Source of the DNA: Novosphingobium sp. SG919 | GTDB lineage: Bacteria; Pseudomonadota; Alphaproteobacteria; Sphingomonadales; Sphingomonadaceae | Reading direction: 5' to 3' | Length of the DNA stretch: 64,000 bases | Assembly (NCBI RefSeq): GCF_012932495.1 | Contig: NZ_JABCNG010000002.1 | Coordinates: 372,001 to 436,000 of the forward strand | Shown here: positions 17,216 through 25,545 of the stretch, in pieces | How positions within the stretch are numbered: the stretch's first letter is position 1 | Layout of the letters: every line of letters begins with the position of its first letter | Position numbers and translations under genes: made by a program | Notes under the pieces: model-generated | What the model saw: only the letters and a program-made list of their open reading frames with translations | What the model was told of the DNA's origin: nothing | Database searches by the model: none

Positions 17216-18678
17216 CCTTGCACCCCATCGCTGCCATCGGCAATGCCCAGATAGCGGTCGAGTGTCTGCTGGAACTGGCGGATGCGGATTTCCTGGTAAT
17301 TGCCCAGCTGCACCTGGCCGGTCTTGGACGCATGCAGGCCTTCCTGCACATAGGGCAGGTTGTCCATGTCCTGTTCGAACACGTCGCCCAGGATGCCGAG
17401 TTCGGGCGCTTCGGTCCATTTCTGGTCGAGCGTGAGGAACTTCATCGGCACGCCGCGCGGGTGCTTTTCGCCCTTTTTCACGCGCATCAGGATGCGCACT
17501 TCCATGATGCAGGTATCGGGCGTCTTTCCGGGGCGCCAGCGATAGACGATGTTGGGCATGAATCCGCCCCACGGCGCAAAGTTGGGGAAGACGTTGTAGA
17601 CCAGCGCGTCGAGCAGTTCGGCGTCGGTGGCGTCTTCATGGTCATAGCCGGTCTGCGCGGTATAGGCGGCGCGCATGCGCGCGCCCAGTGCCTCGCGCGC
17701 GGTCATTCCTTCGGGCACCGAAACCGCATAGGGATCGGCGGCGGGATCATAGTTGTCGCCGCTGCGGCCGTTGTATTTCACGAACTGGTCGACGATCCAC
17801 TGCTCGCTCTTGCCATTGGGATCAAGGTGCGGAGACATCGTGCCGAACGGCACCAGGTTGACGTTCACATGATCGCCCCAGGTCCAGTAGGCGCTGTTGC
17901 AATCGCCGGTGAAGGGCAGCAATTGCGGGTGGGTGACCACGGTGTGCCAGGCTTCCATGAAGGCTTCGGCCGTCACTTTCCAGTTGGCCGGCACTTCCTT
18001 GCCCACCCACATGACGGTCACGCAATCCTCGTGCCGCCAGCGCTTGAAATGGTCGGGCAGGGGGGCGAGGAATTCTTCGAGGCTTGGCCCGCCCGGCTCC
18101 TCGCGCAGGAAGATATAGCCGCCCCACCGGCCCACTTCGACAGGCGGCAGCGACAGCTTGTTTTCATCCAGGTGGGTAAAGTCCCACTTGCAGGGCATGT
18201 GGTTGAAACTGCCGTCCTTGTTCCAGGCAAAGCCGTGGAACGGGCAGACGAAGCGATCGGCACTGCCATCCTCCGTGCGCAGCTTGCGCCCGCGATGCAG
18301 GCACACGTTGTGCATCGCGCGCACGCTGCCATCGTCCTGGCGCGAGATCAGGAAGCTGCGCCCGGCGTTTTCATAGACGACATAGTCGCCCGGCTCGGGC
18401 AGGTCTTCCTCGCGCGCGGCGAATTGCCATACGCGTGGCCACATCCGCTCCCGCTCCAGCTGCGCGAAATGCTCCGACGTATAGCGCGCGGCGGCAATCG
18501 GCGTGCTGCCGCGGTTCTGGTAGCTGGGCGTGACCAGGACATCGGGCGCCGGGCGCGAGTCGCGGGCCATGAGTTCGAGCCAGCTGATCCCCTCGCTCAC
18601 CGGCAAGCCGCAGCTTTCGGGCGTTGGCCGCGCGGGATTGGCGATGGTTTCGGGGGATGCGGTATCGGATGCTGCCAT
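17212..18678 (-). CDS. Rieske ring-hydroxylating oxygenase, alpha subunit
   Basis: 488 residues. The N-terminal Rieske domain shows the 2Fe-2S ligands as CLHRGRKL and VCPFHGF. The C-terminal catalytic domain holds the mononuclear iron histidines in EAWHTVVTHP. Such enzymes use electrons from a reductase and ferredoxin to hydroxylate or demethylate aromatic, alicyclic or quaternary amine substrates. No beta subunit is nearby, so it is probably an alpha-only oxygenase. It precedes a coupled ThuA gene and diverges from an operon of three SDRs, suggesting hydroxylation followed by alcohol oxidation. The ATG at 18678 is the only start that includes the full N-terminal region; an electron donor may be the ferredoxin at 38815-39192. 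Confidence 0.88.
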   Translation of the reverse strand: MAASDTASPETIANPARPTPESCGLPVSEGISWLELMARDSRPAPDVLVTPSYQNRGSTPIAAARYTSEHFAQLERERMWPRVWQFAAREEDLPEPGDYVVYENAGRSFLISRQDDGSVRAMHNVCLHRGRKLRTEDGSADRFVCPFHGFAWNKDGSFNHMPCKWDFTHLDENKLSLPPVEVGRWGGYIFLREEPGGPSLEEFLAPLPDHFKRWRHEDCVTVMWVGKEVPANWKVTAEAFMEAWHTVVTHPQLLPFTGDCNSAYWTWGDHVNVNLVPFGTMSPHLDPNGKSEQWIVDQFVKYNGRSGDNYDPAADPYAVSVPEGMTAREALGARMRAAYTAQTGYDHEDATDAELLDALVYNVFPNFAPWGGFMPNIVYRWRPGKTPDTCIMEVRILMRVKKGEKHPRGVPMKFLTLDQKWTEAPELGILGDVFEQDMDNLPYVQEGLHASKTGQVQLGNYQEIRIRQFQQTLDRYLGIADGSDGVQG

Positions 18679-18797
18679 GGTCGGTGCCGTCCTGTCCTCT
18701 CGCGCCGGGCCATTTTAGCGGATCGCGCCCGCCCGGCATTCTTGTCAGCATGGTCTAGGACGGGGGGCGGCGGCAAGTCACCTTGCTGAAAGCATAG

Positions 18798-18846
18798 GTT
18801 TCGCTCTGGCCCTGATCACGGCATGATCGCAGGCCAGAGCAGAAAC
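18798..18846. promoter_or_regulatory. Long inverted repeat in front of the SDR operon
   Basis: Arms GTTTCGCTCTGGCC (18798-18811) and GGCCAGAGCAGAAAC (18832-18846) pair with one bulged base and enclose a nested TGATCA..TGATCG. The repeat ends immediately before the ribosome site of the first SDR gene. It could be an operator for a dimeric regulator or a leader hairpin affecting translation. Confidence 0.55.
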
Positions 18847-18856
18847 GCGGGAGAGC

Positions 18857-19642
18857 ATGGCCGTGGCCACAAGGCTGGAAGGAAAGGTGGCGCTGGTAAC
18901 CGGCGGCACCAGCGGGATCGGCGCAGGCGCGGTGCGACGCCTGGCGGCGGAAGGCGCGCATGTGGTGTTCACCGGATCGCGCGCCGAACTGGGCGAGGCG
19001 CTGGCGCGCGAAGTGGGCGGCCGCTTTGCCATCCATCGCGTGGAGGACGCCGAGGCCTGGCCGGCGCTGATCGAGGGGATCCTGGCCGATCACGGCCGGC
19101 TCGACATCGCCTTTGCCAATGCCGGCACCGAACAGGGCGATGCCAGCATCGAGGACGTGACCATCGAGGGCTGGCACAAGGTCGTGGCGGTCAACCAGAC
19201 CGGTGTGATGTTGACGGTGCAGCATGCCATCCGCGCCATGGCCCGCAACGAAGGGGCGACCGGATCGATCATCGTCAATTCCTCGATGAACGCGGCGCGC
19301 CCCTTGGGCAATTACGTGACCTATTCCACCACCAAGGCCGCCGTGGTGGCCCTGGCCAAATCGGCGGCGGTCTATTGCGGGCAGAAACGCTATCGCATCC
19401 GCGTCAACGCGATCCTGCCCGGCGTGGTGGAAACCGACCTTATCCGCCACATCATGGAAAGCCAGCCAGATCCGGCCGCCGTGCGCGCGATCTATGAAGG
19501 CATGGCGCCGATGAATCGCATGGCCCAGGTGGAGGAAGTGGCCGGCCTGGTGGCCTATCTTGCCAGCGACGAGGCGGCGTTCATTTCCGGCGCGGAGATC
19601 ACGATCGACGGCGCCACCACCGCCGGTATGATGGGAGTTTAG
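18857..19642 (+). CDS. Short-chain dehydrogenase/reductase (first of three)
   Basis: 261 residues, classical SDR. The cofactor motif TGGTSGIG lies near residues 15-22, an NAG-type AFANAGTE follows, and the catalytic serine and YSTTK (about residues 155-160) are present; IVNSSMNAARPLGNYVTYS contains the active-site serine. C-terminal SGAEITIDG is typical. It likely oxidises a secondary alcohol to a ketone with NAD(P). It starts a rightward operon of three SDRs with gaps of 3 and 11 bases, divergent from the Rieske-ThuA pair. Ribosome site GGGAGAGC. Confidence 0.88.
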   Translation: MAVATRLEGKVALVTGGTSGIGAGAVRRLAAEGAHVVFTGSRAELGEALAREVGGRFAIHRVEDAEAWPALIEGILADHGRLDIAFANAGTEQGDASIEDVTIEGWHKVVAVNQTGVMLTVQHAIRAMARNEGATGSIIVNSSMNAARPLGNYVTYSTTKAAVVALAKSAAVYCGQKRYRIRVNAILPGVVETDLIRHIMESQPDPAAVRAIYEGMAPMNRMAQVEEVAGLVAYLASDEAAFISGAEITIDGATTAGMMGV

Positions 19643-19645
19643 GCC

Positions 19646-20446
19646 ATGGAACGTCTTGCCGGAAGAATTGCCCTGGTGACGGGAGCCTTGCGCGGAATCG
19701 GCCTTGCCATCGCCACGCGCTTTGCCCGTGAAGGGGCAAGCGTGACAGTGACCGATCTCGATGCCGCCGACAGCCCCGCCGTGGCCGATGCCCTTGCCGC
19801 GATCGGTGGCGGCGCGGATTATCTGCGCGCCAATGTGACGAGCGAGGACGACTGGGCCGCCATTGCCGCGCATATGGATGCCAAGGGCGCCTGCCATGTG
19901 CTGGTCAACAACGCCGGCACCGATCTGACCGGCGCGGTGGAAAGCCTTACGCTTGAGGCCTGGCGCAAGATCATGGCCGTCAATGTCGACGGCGTGTTCC
20001 TGGGTACGCGCGCGCTCGTGCCGCTGCTGGCGAAATCGGGCGCTGGCGTGGCCGGCGGGGCGAGCATCATCAATGTCAGCTCGATCATGGGCTTGGTCGG
20101 CTATTCCGAGGTTTCGGCCTACAACGCCAGCAAGGGCGCGGTGCGGCTGTTCACCAAGGGCATCGCGGTGGAATTCGCGCACAAGCGCATGCCGATCCGC
20201 GCCAATTCGCTGCATCCCGGCTTTGTGCGCACGCCGCTGCTCAACGCCGGGTTCCAGCGCTGGGTGGACAAGGGCTTTGCGCAGAAACCCGAAGACCTGG
20301 TCGCTGCGATGGAAGGGGCCACGCCCAACGGCCGCCTGGCCGAGCCCGAGGAACTGGCCGGCCCGGCGGCGTTCCTGGCGAGCGCGGACGCCAGCTATAT
20401 GACCGGGGCCGAACTGGTGATCGATGGCGGCTGGACCGCACAATAG
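19646..20446 (+). CDS. Short-chain dehydrogenase/reductase (second of three)
   Basis: 266 residues, classical SDR. TGALRGIGLAIA forms the nucleotide-binding loop, NNAGTDLTG the structural NAG motif, SIINVSSIMGLVGYSEV the serine region and YNASK the catalytic tyrosine-lysine pair. The C-terminus SYMTGAELVIDGG matches the family. The start lies 3 bases after the preceding SDR stop, so expression is coupled. It differs from its neighbours throughout the substrate loop (RTPLLNAGFQRWVDKGFA), so the three SDRs probably act on different hydroxyl groups or different intermediates, not as redundant copies. Confidence 0.88.
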   Translation: MERLAGRIALVTGALRGIGLAIATRFAREGASVTVTDLDAADSPAVADALAAIGGGADYLRANVTSEDDWAAIAAHMDAKGACHVLVNNAGTDLTGAVESLTLEAWRKIMAVNVDGVFLGTRALVPLLAKSGAGVAGGASIINVSSIMGLVGYSEVSAYNASKGAVRLFTKGIAVEFAHKRMPIRANSLHPGFVRTPLLNAGFQRWVDKGFAQKPEDLVAAMEGATPNGRLAEPEELAGPAAFLASADASYMTGAELVIDGGWTAQ

Positions 20447-20457
20447 GGAAAAACGCC

Positions 20458-21234
20458 ATGGCTTTTGAACTCGATAACGTGGTGGCCGTGGTCACCGGCG
20501 CGCGCGGCGGCATCGGCCGCGAAGTGGTGCGCGCGATGAAGGCGGCCGGCGCCACGGTGGTGGCAACCGACGTGGGCGCACCCGAGGAAGGGCTGGCCGA
20601 CCATGCCCTGGCGCATGACGTGACCAGCGAGGCCGATTGGCAAGCCGTGGCCGATCTGGTCGGTCGCGAATATGGCCGGCTCGATGCGCTGGTCAATGTC
20701 GCCGGCATCAGCGTGGTGGCCAGCATTGAGGAAACGCCCCTGGCCGAGTGGCGCCGCATCAATGCGGTGAACGTGGAAAGCGTGGTGATCGGTGTGCAGA
20801 CGCTGCTGCCGTTGTTGAAGGAGGGCGGCAAGGCGCGCGCGAGCGGGGCCTCGATCGTCAACTTTTCCAGCGTGGGCGGGATCAAGGGCGCGCCGTTCAA
20901 TGGCGCCTATTGCACCAGCAAGGCGGCCGTAAAGATGCTCTCGAAATGCATGGGCGCCGAATTTGCCGCGCTGGGCTACAACATTCGCGCCAACAGCGTG
21001 CATCCCGGTGGGATCGATACGCCAATGCTGCAATCGATCATGCAGCGCTATGTCGATCTGGGCGCGGTGCCTTCGCTCGAAGTATCGATGCAGGGCGTAG
21101 TGGCCGCGCATCCGATCGGCCGCCTGGGCCGGCCGGCGGAAATGGCCGGCGGCGTGGTCTACCTCTGCTCTGACGCGGCCAGCTTCGTCACGTGCAGCGA
21201 ATTCATGATGGATGGTGGTTATTGCATGAGCTGA
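20458..21234 (+). CDS. Short-chain dehydrogenase/reductase (third of three)
   Basis: 258 residues, classical SDR with TGARGGIGREVV, NVAGISVVAS (VAG in place of NAG), SIVNFSSVGGIKGAPF and catalytic YCTSK. The sequence following the active site, NSVHPGGIDTPMLQSIMQRY, resembles 3-alpha/20-beta-hydroxysteroid-type SDRs, but that resemblance is too general to fix a substrate. It ends the operon; a strong hairpin follows the stop. Confidence 0.87.
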   Translation: MAFELDNVVAVVTGARGGIGREVVRAMKAAGATVVATDVGAPEEGLADHALAHDVTSEADWQAVADLVGREYGRLDALVNVAGISVVASIEETPLAEWRRINAVNVESVVIGVQTLLPLLKEGGKARASGASIVNFSSVGGIKGAPFNGAYCTSKAAVKMLSKCMGAEFAALGYNIRANSVHPGGIDTPMLQSIMQRYVDLGAVPSLEVSMQGVVAAHPIGRLGRPAEMAGGVVYLCSDAASFVTCSEFMMDGGYCMS

Positions 21235-21239
21235 AGCGG

Positions 21240-21271
21240 ATGCGTGCTGCCGGCATCCCGGCAGCACGCAT
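21240..21271. terminator. Bidirectional hairpin between convergent genes
   Basis: Arms ATGCGTGCTGCCGG (21240-21253) and CCGGCAGCACGCAT (21258-21271) pair perfectly around a four-base loop. It lies between the third SDR stop and the stop of the leftward Gly-zipper gene. No long T-run follows, so termination may be only partly intrinsic. Confidence 0.65.
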
Positions 21272-21276
21272 AGGCA

Positions 21277-22191
21277 TCAGAAATGGTGGCCCGGACCGCG
21301 ATAGCCGCCCGGCCGACCATAAGGACCGGGACGACCATAATAACCCGGCCGACCGTAATAGCCGCGATCGCCCCAGCCATTGGGGTGATAGGGGCGATAG
21401 GCGCGGTAATAGTAATCGTGGTACGGATAAGGGCGATAGGTCCAGCGATCGCCGACGTAGACCCACGGGCGATACCAGCCCGGCGCGGCGTAATAATAGT
21501 TGGAAAAATAGACCGTGTCATAGCTGTAGGGCGCTGCGCCCGAGCGTACGACGAAGCCCGGCGGGCACCCCGGACTGGTCTGGTTGGCCGTGCTGCCGCC
21601 GATCGCGGCGCCGCCGACGGCGCCCACGGCCGCACCGGCCAGGGTGCCGAAGCCGCCATCATGCCGGCTCGACAGGCCATTGCCCACAAGCGCACCGAAA
21701 ATCCCGCCGATCACCGCGCCAGCCGTGGCATTGCTACGCGCCTTGACGCAGTTGTCGCGCGCCCAGGCTTCGGCATCGGCGGCATAGCGGGCGTCGCGTT
21801 CCGCCTGGGCCTGATCGATCGCGGCGGGGCGATATCCGGGCGGCGGGGGCGGAGGCCGCGTGCCGTCGTAGCCCGGCGGCGGGCCCTGGTCATAGCTCTG
21901 GACCTCGACCGTCCGGGTCGTGGTGGTAGTGGTCGTGGTCTGCGCGCCCTGCTGATAGGGCTGGGCATAGCCCTGGGGCGGCGGGCCCTGGTCATAGCCT
22001 GGCGGTGGTTGGTCGCGGTAATCGGGCGGGGGCGCCTGATCATAGCCCTGGTTCTGGTCATACCCGTCGTTCTGGTCATAGCCAGATGGCGGATAGGCCT
22101 GTTGCGCAGCAGCGCTGCCGGCCATGATCGGTAGCGCAGCCACGGCAGCGGCGCTGGCAACAAGAACGATGCGGGAAATGGGTTGGGGCAT
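21277..22191 (-). CDS. Exported low-complexity protein with a glycine-zipper domain
   Basis: 304 residues. A signal peptide (MPQPISRIVLVASAAAVAAL, cleavage near AAAQQ) is followed by a Pro/Gln/Tyr-rich region with repeats of GYDQN and PPPGYDQGPP and a run of threonines (about residues 20-120). A membrane-like glycine zipper, AGAVIGGIFGALVGNGL and LAGAAVGAVGGAAIGG, spans about 160-205. The tail is rich in tyrosine, proline and glycine with YYGRPG repeats. Proteins of this type are found in sphingomonad envelopes, but no function is assigned. The start at 22191 gives the signal peptide. It converges with the SDR operon and does not seem to belong to either neighbouring pathway. Confidence 0.75.
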   Translation of the reverse strand: MPQPISRIVLVASAAAVAALPIMAGSAAAQQAYPPSGYDQNDGYDQNQGYDQAPPPDYRDQPPPGYDQGPPPQGYAQPYQQGAQTTTTTTTTRTVEVQSYDQGPPPGYDGTRPPPPPPGYRPAAIDQAQAERDARYAADAEAWARDNCVKARSNATAGAVIGGIFGALVGNGLSSRHDGGFGTLAGAAVGAVGGAAIGGSTANQTSPGCPPGFVVRSGAAPYSYDTVYFSNYYYAAPGWYRPWVYVGDRWTYRPYPYHDYYYRAYRPYHPNGWGDRGYYGRPGYYGRPGPYGRPGGYRGPGHHF

Positions 22192-22308
22192 CGAAAGGAT
22201 CCACTCACTGTGATGGACATGGGCTATGCCTGTCCGCGTGAACGGATGCTGACGGTTTGTGGCGCTTTGCGGCGAGTTGAGGGGGTGGCGAGGTTGCGTT
22301 TTGCCGCC

Positions 22309-22398
22309 GGCCCCTCCGTCAGGCCTGCGGCCTGCCACCTCCCCATTGCATGGGGAGGATCCAAGGTTCTCCCTGCCGCAGTGCGGGGTGGAGGGGCC
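22309..22398. repeat. Palindromic intergenic repeat at the 3' end of a SnoaL-like gene
   Basis: Outer arms GGCCCCTCC (22309-22317) and GGAGGGGCC (22390-22398) flank inner palindromes: GGCCTGCGGCC (CAGGCCTGCGGCCTG) and CTCCCCATTGCATGGGGAG. The element ends exactly at the stop codon of the leftward gene. It resembles REP-like elements; only one copy of this type is in the window. Confidence 0.6.
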
Positions 22399-22839
22399 TT
22401 ATCCTGCCGTGGAAACTGGCGGCAGCAGCATGGCCATGCCCAGGCGGGCGATACGCCAGGTGCCGTCTTGCAGCACCACGTCGAACGCATAGCGCGCTTT
22501 GACTTCCAGCAGCGTGCCATCTGTGCCCAGGCTGAAGGCGTGGCCATAGGCAGTGACGCTGGCGGTGGCGCCATCGTAGGCCACCAGCGCCACATTGCCG
22601 AGGAAATGGGCGTTGCTGGCCATCGTGGCAAAGGCCTGCTCGAAGAAGGCCTGGATGGCGGCGCGGCCGGTGATCTGGCCCAGCCCCAAGCTGGTCAGGT
22701 CATAGCAGCCATCGGGCGTGAACAGCGCGGCGACGCCCGCGGCATGGCCGATATCGTCCACCGCCATGGCATAGGCGGTGACCAGATCGGCCAATGCTTG
22801 GCGCACGTCTGCCGGGCAGGGCGGTGCGGGATAGGTCAT
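22399..22839 (-). CDS. SnoaL/NTF2-fold protein
   Basis: 146 residues. It starts at an ATG overlapping the stop of the upstream Rieske gene (22836-22839). The pattern is a cone-shaped NTF2-like fold: an initial helix VRQALADLVTAYAMAVDDIG, FTPDGCYDL, GRAAIQAFFEQAF, and a C-terminal strand TWRIARLGMAML. Members act as small isomerases, dehydratases or as beta-subunit-like partners of ring-hydroxylating oxygenases. Coupling to a Rieske alpha gene makes an accessory or beta-like role credible; the oxygenase beta subunit has the same fold, although this one is shorter than a typical beta subunit of 160-190 residues. Confidence 0.75.
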   Translation of the reverse strand: MTYPAPPCPADVRQALADLVTAYAMAVDDIGHAAGVAALFTPDGCYDLTSLGLGQITGRAAIQAFFEQAFATMASNAHFLGNVALVAYDGATASVTAYGHAFSLGTDGTLLEVKARYAFDVVLQDGTWRIARLGMAMLLPPVSTAG

Positions 22840-24173
22840 CCGGCCTGCACCGGTCCCTTGCCGGCCACATAATCGTTGAGCAGTTCGTGGAAGCGCTGGA
22901 TGCGCTTTTCCTGGCCCGGCAGGATGCAGCCCTTGAACCCGCGCGAATTGAGGCCTTGCTGCTGCGTGGTGCCGATCGACAGGTCCTGGTCCGCCACAAA
23001 GCCCAGCGACACGCCATCGCCATAGCGGCTGTGCCGCGCCACGGCATCGTGGCGGAAAGGCACGGTGCCCACCGGCGTGACCACCTCTTTCATGCCCTTG
23101 ACCGGGGGATAGAGGCACCAGTGCTGGAACACGCACTTTTCCGGATCGGTCGGGTGCGGTTCGGTGCGCAAGACCTGCATCTGTTCGGGCGACATGGTGA
23201 GCGTGAGGTTGGGGAACAGCGTGCAGTGGAAATAGTCCACCAGCTGCTGGTCGGTCATGTGCTCGTACATGGTATAGCCGCGCTCGGGCCCCAGCTTGCG
23301 CTTGGCGGCGATCACGGCGGCGCGAATGTCGCCGGTGTGGCCATGGTAATCGGCCGGATCGATGCCCCAGGCGCGGGCGATGTCATCGAGCGGGGCAGGC
23401 ACTTCGGCGCTGTGGTAATCGACGCGGGTCGTTGCCTGATGGCCGATCATCCACATCGCGTTGTGGCCACTGGGATACATCTCGAACAAAGTCGTGGGCA
23501 GGCCATCGTTGATGAAGGTCGCCAGTTCGGGATGGATCGTGGGGAGGTGATAGCTTTCGTTGAAATTGTCGCGGATGATCTTCCAGTTGAAATCGGCGTC
23601 GCACGAAACCTTGAGCACGCGCACCCAGTTTTCCAGGCCATAGTTGGCCAGGCGTTCCTGCAAAGGCGCCATCCATTGCGCCAGCGGCGGCACATCATCG
23701 TCCATGCACCAGAACACGAACGGGCCCCAGGTTTCGCAGCGCAGTTCCGAGAGGTGGACTTTGCCGCAGGGGTTGCCGCCAGCAAAATCATCGGGGTCCT
23801 GCACTTTGGCCAGCACGCCATCGGGGGTGAACTGCCAGCCGTGATAGCCGCAGGTGATGCGCGGCATATGGCCGGCATCGCCCAGCACCAGGCGGTTTCC
23901 GCGATGCGGGCAGCTGTTGTAGAACGCGCGCACCCCGCCATCGGCCTGGGCGATCATCAGGATCGAATCCTTGCCGAAATCGTGGCGGATGAAATCGCCT
24001 TCCTCTTCCAGTTCGGCCAGCATCCCGCCCAGGTGCCACACCTTGGGCCACAGGTTCTGCGCTTCCTTGTCCATCCATTCGCGCGAGATATAGCGATCGG
24101 CGGTGATCGTGTCGCCGCGCACGGGCATGTCGAATTCGGGCGAATAGCGGGACTTGAGTTCCTGAACCGTCAT
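22836..24173 (-). CDS. Rieske oxygenase, alpha subunit
   Basis: 445 residues from the ATG at 24173. The 2Fe-2S ligands are in CPHRGNRLV and TCGYHGWQF; mononuclear iron histidines are in NESYHLPTIHPEL. Electrons are expected from a separate ferredoxin. It lies 14 bases after a second Rieske gene on the same strand and overlaps the SnoaL-like gene, giving the order oxygenase, oxygenase, SnoaL. Two different oxygenases in one operon suggest either two successive hydroxylations or a hetero-oligomer. The iron-site sequence differs clearly from the other three Rieske proteins, so this is not a recent duplication. Confidence 0.87.
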   Translation of the reverse strand: MTVQELKSRYSPEFDMPVRGDTITADRYISREWMDKEAQNLWPKVWHLGGMLAELEEEGDFIRHDFGKDSILMIAQADGGVRAFYNSCPHRGNRLVLGDAGHMPRITCGYHGWQFTPDGVLAKVQDPDDFAGGNPCGKVHLSELRCETWGPFVFWCMDDDVPPLAQWMAPLQERLANYGLENWVRVLKVSCDADFNWKIIRDNFNESYHLPTIHPELATFINDGLPTTLFEMYPSGHNAMWMIGHQATTRVDYHSAEVPAPLDDIARAWGIDPADYHGHTGDIRAAVIAAKRKLGPERGYTMYEHMTDQQLVDYFHCTLFPNLTLTMSPEQMQVLRTEPHPTDPEKCVFQHWCLYPPVKGMKEVVTPVGTVPFRHDAVARHSRYGDGVSLGFVADQDLSIGTTQQQGLNSRGFKGCILPGQEKRIQRFHELLNDYVAGKGPVQAG

Positions 24174-24187
24174 CGCGGGCGCGCTCC

Positions 24188-25381
24188 TTACATCACCGGC
24201 TTGGGCAGGGTGGGATCGTCCTGCAGGTACCAGTTGAGCCATTCGTGGAAGTATTGGTTGCCGCGCTCGTTGCGGCCGAACACCAGATTGTCGTGCGCGC
24301 CGCTTTCCAGGCCCTTCTGGATTTCCAGGCCGATGACATAGTCTTCCTGGTAGGTCACATCGCGGAAGAAGTTGATCATCTGCTCCACCGCGGCGCGGTC
24401 GGCCTCGTCGCGGATCGGCTCGCGGCGCAAGTAGTGCAGCACGGTGCGGTTGCGATCGGGCGTCGGCCCGGGAAACAGCTGGGCCACTTGCGTGATCTCG
24501 GGCGCGAGGAAGGCCGAGACGTTGGGAAAGAGGATGCGCACGAAATCGAAGCCGTTGTTTTCCTGATCGCCCCAATCCTCGCGCGGGACGTCCTTGAGCG
24601 CTTCGGCAATGCGGTGTTGCGGAAAGCCGATACGCATCGAAGGGCCGAACCCTTCATAGAACATGCGATTGGATGGCGTGCGCGGCTCGATCGTTTCGGG
24701 GTGCAGCGAGGCGAAGTGATAACCTTCGAGATAGCCGTCGAACGCGATCTTCCAGTTGGCGCCCTCGATCGTGCGGCTGCCGAGATAGGTCCAGTCGGCA
24801 AAGCCTGCGTTGTCGAAATCGTCGAGGAAGCCTTGGAAATAGTCATCCAGATCGAGCGGAGCATTGGGCGTGAGCGACACGAAGATCATTCCTGCGCGCT
24901 CTTCGCAAGGGAGGGCGCGCAGGGCGAGACCGGCCTTGTCCACGTCGCCGAAATTGGCGCTTTCGGAAATGCCCAGCAGCTTGCCGTCCTGGCCATAGGT
25001 CCAGCCATGATACTTGCAGGTGAAGCGGGCGCACTTGCCATGTCCTTCCGACGCGACCGGCGCACCGCGATGCGAACAGACGTTGAGGAACGCGCGCACA
25101 ACACCGCTCTTGTCGCGCACGATCAGGACCGGCAGGCCCATCGCGTCCATCGCCTTGTAGTTGCCCGGTTCGGGCAGTTCGGCGGTGAAGGCCAGCATCA
25201 GCGGCAGGCGGCGGAACACCAGTTCCATCTCGGCCTTCCACTGATCGGGATCGGTGTAGCTGGCCGTGCGCACGCGCGCCACCTGCTGGGCCTGGTACGT
25301 GCTGTTGTGCTCGACGTAATCCAGCATGATCTCGGCGATGTCGCCGATCCGCTGGCGCCGCTCGGCCCGTTCGTTGCTCAT
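24188..25381 (-). CDS. Rieske oxygenase, alpha subunit
   Basis: 397 residues. The ATG at 25381 (protein MSNERAERRQRIGD) follows GGAGAGG and fits better than an upstream in-frame start. Rieske ligands are in CSHRGAPVA and TCKYHGWTY; mononuclear site GYLEGYHFASLHPE. It is first in a leftward operon with a second Rieske oxygenase and a SnoaL-like gene, and diverges from an acyl-CoA ligase gene across 164 bases. The ligase neighbour suggests that the substrate or product is a carboxylic acid. Confidence 0.87.
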   Translation of the reverse strand: MSNERAERRQRIGDIAEIMLDYVEHNSTYQAQQVARVRTASYTDPDQWKAEMELVFRRLPLMLAFTAELPEPGNYKAMDAMGLPVLIVRDKSGVVRAFLNVCSHRGAPVASEGHGKCARFTCKYHGWTYGQDGKLLGISESANFGDVDKAGLALRALPCEERAGMIFVSLTPNAPLDLDDYFQGFLDDFDNAGFADWTYLGSRTIEGANWKIAFDGYLEGYHFASLHPETIEPRTPSNRMFYEGFGPSMRIGFPQHRIAEALKDVPREDWGDQENNGFDFVRILFPNVSAFLAPEITQVAQLFPGPTPDRNRTVLHYLRREPIRDEADRAAVEQMINFFRDVTYQEDYVIGLEIQKGLESGAHDNLVFGRNERGNQYFHEWLNWYLQDDPTLPKPVM

Positions 25382-25545
25382 CTGCGGCCTCTCCTGCCTG
25401 CATTGTTCTTTCGCGGGCCCAAGGCTGCCGCAGGCCGAGCGCTTTGCCAAGCTGGGACAGGTGACAGGTTCCTCTTATTTTGGCCAAGTGGACAGGGGCA
25501 CTTGAAGCGGCGCACAAGCGATGGATGGGCGACGCAGAGAGGATC

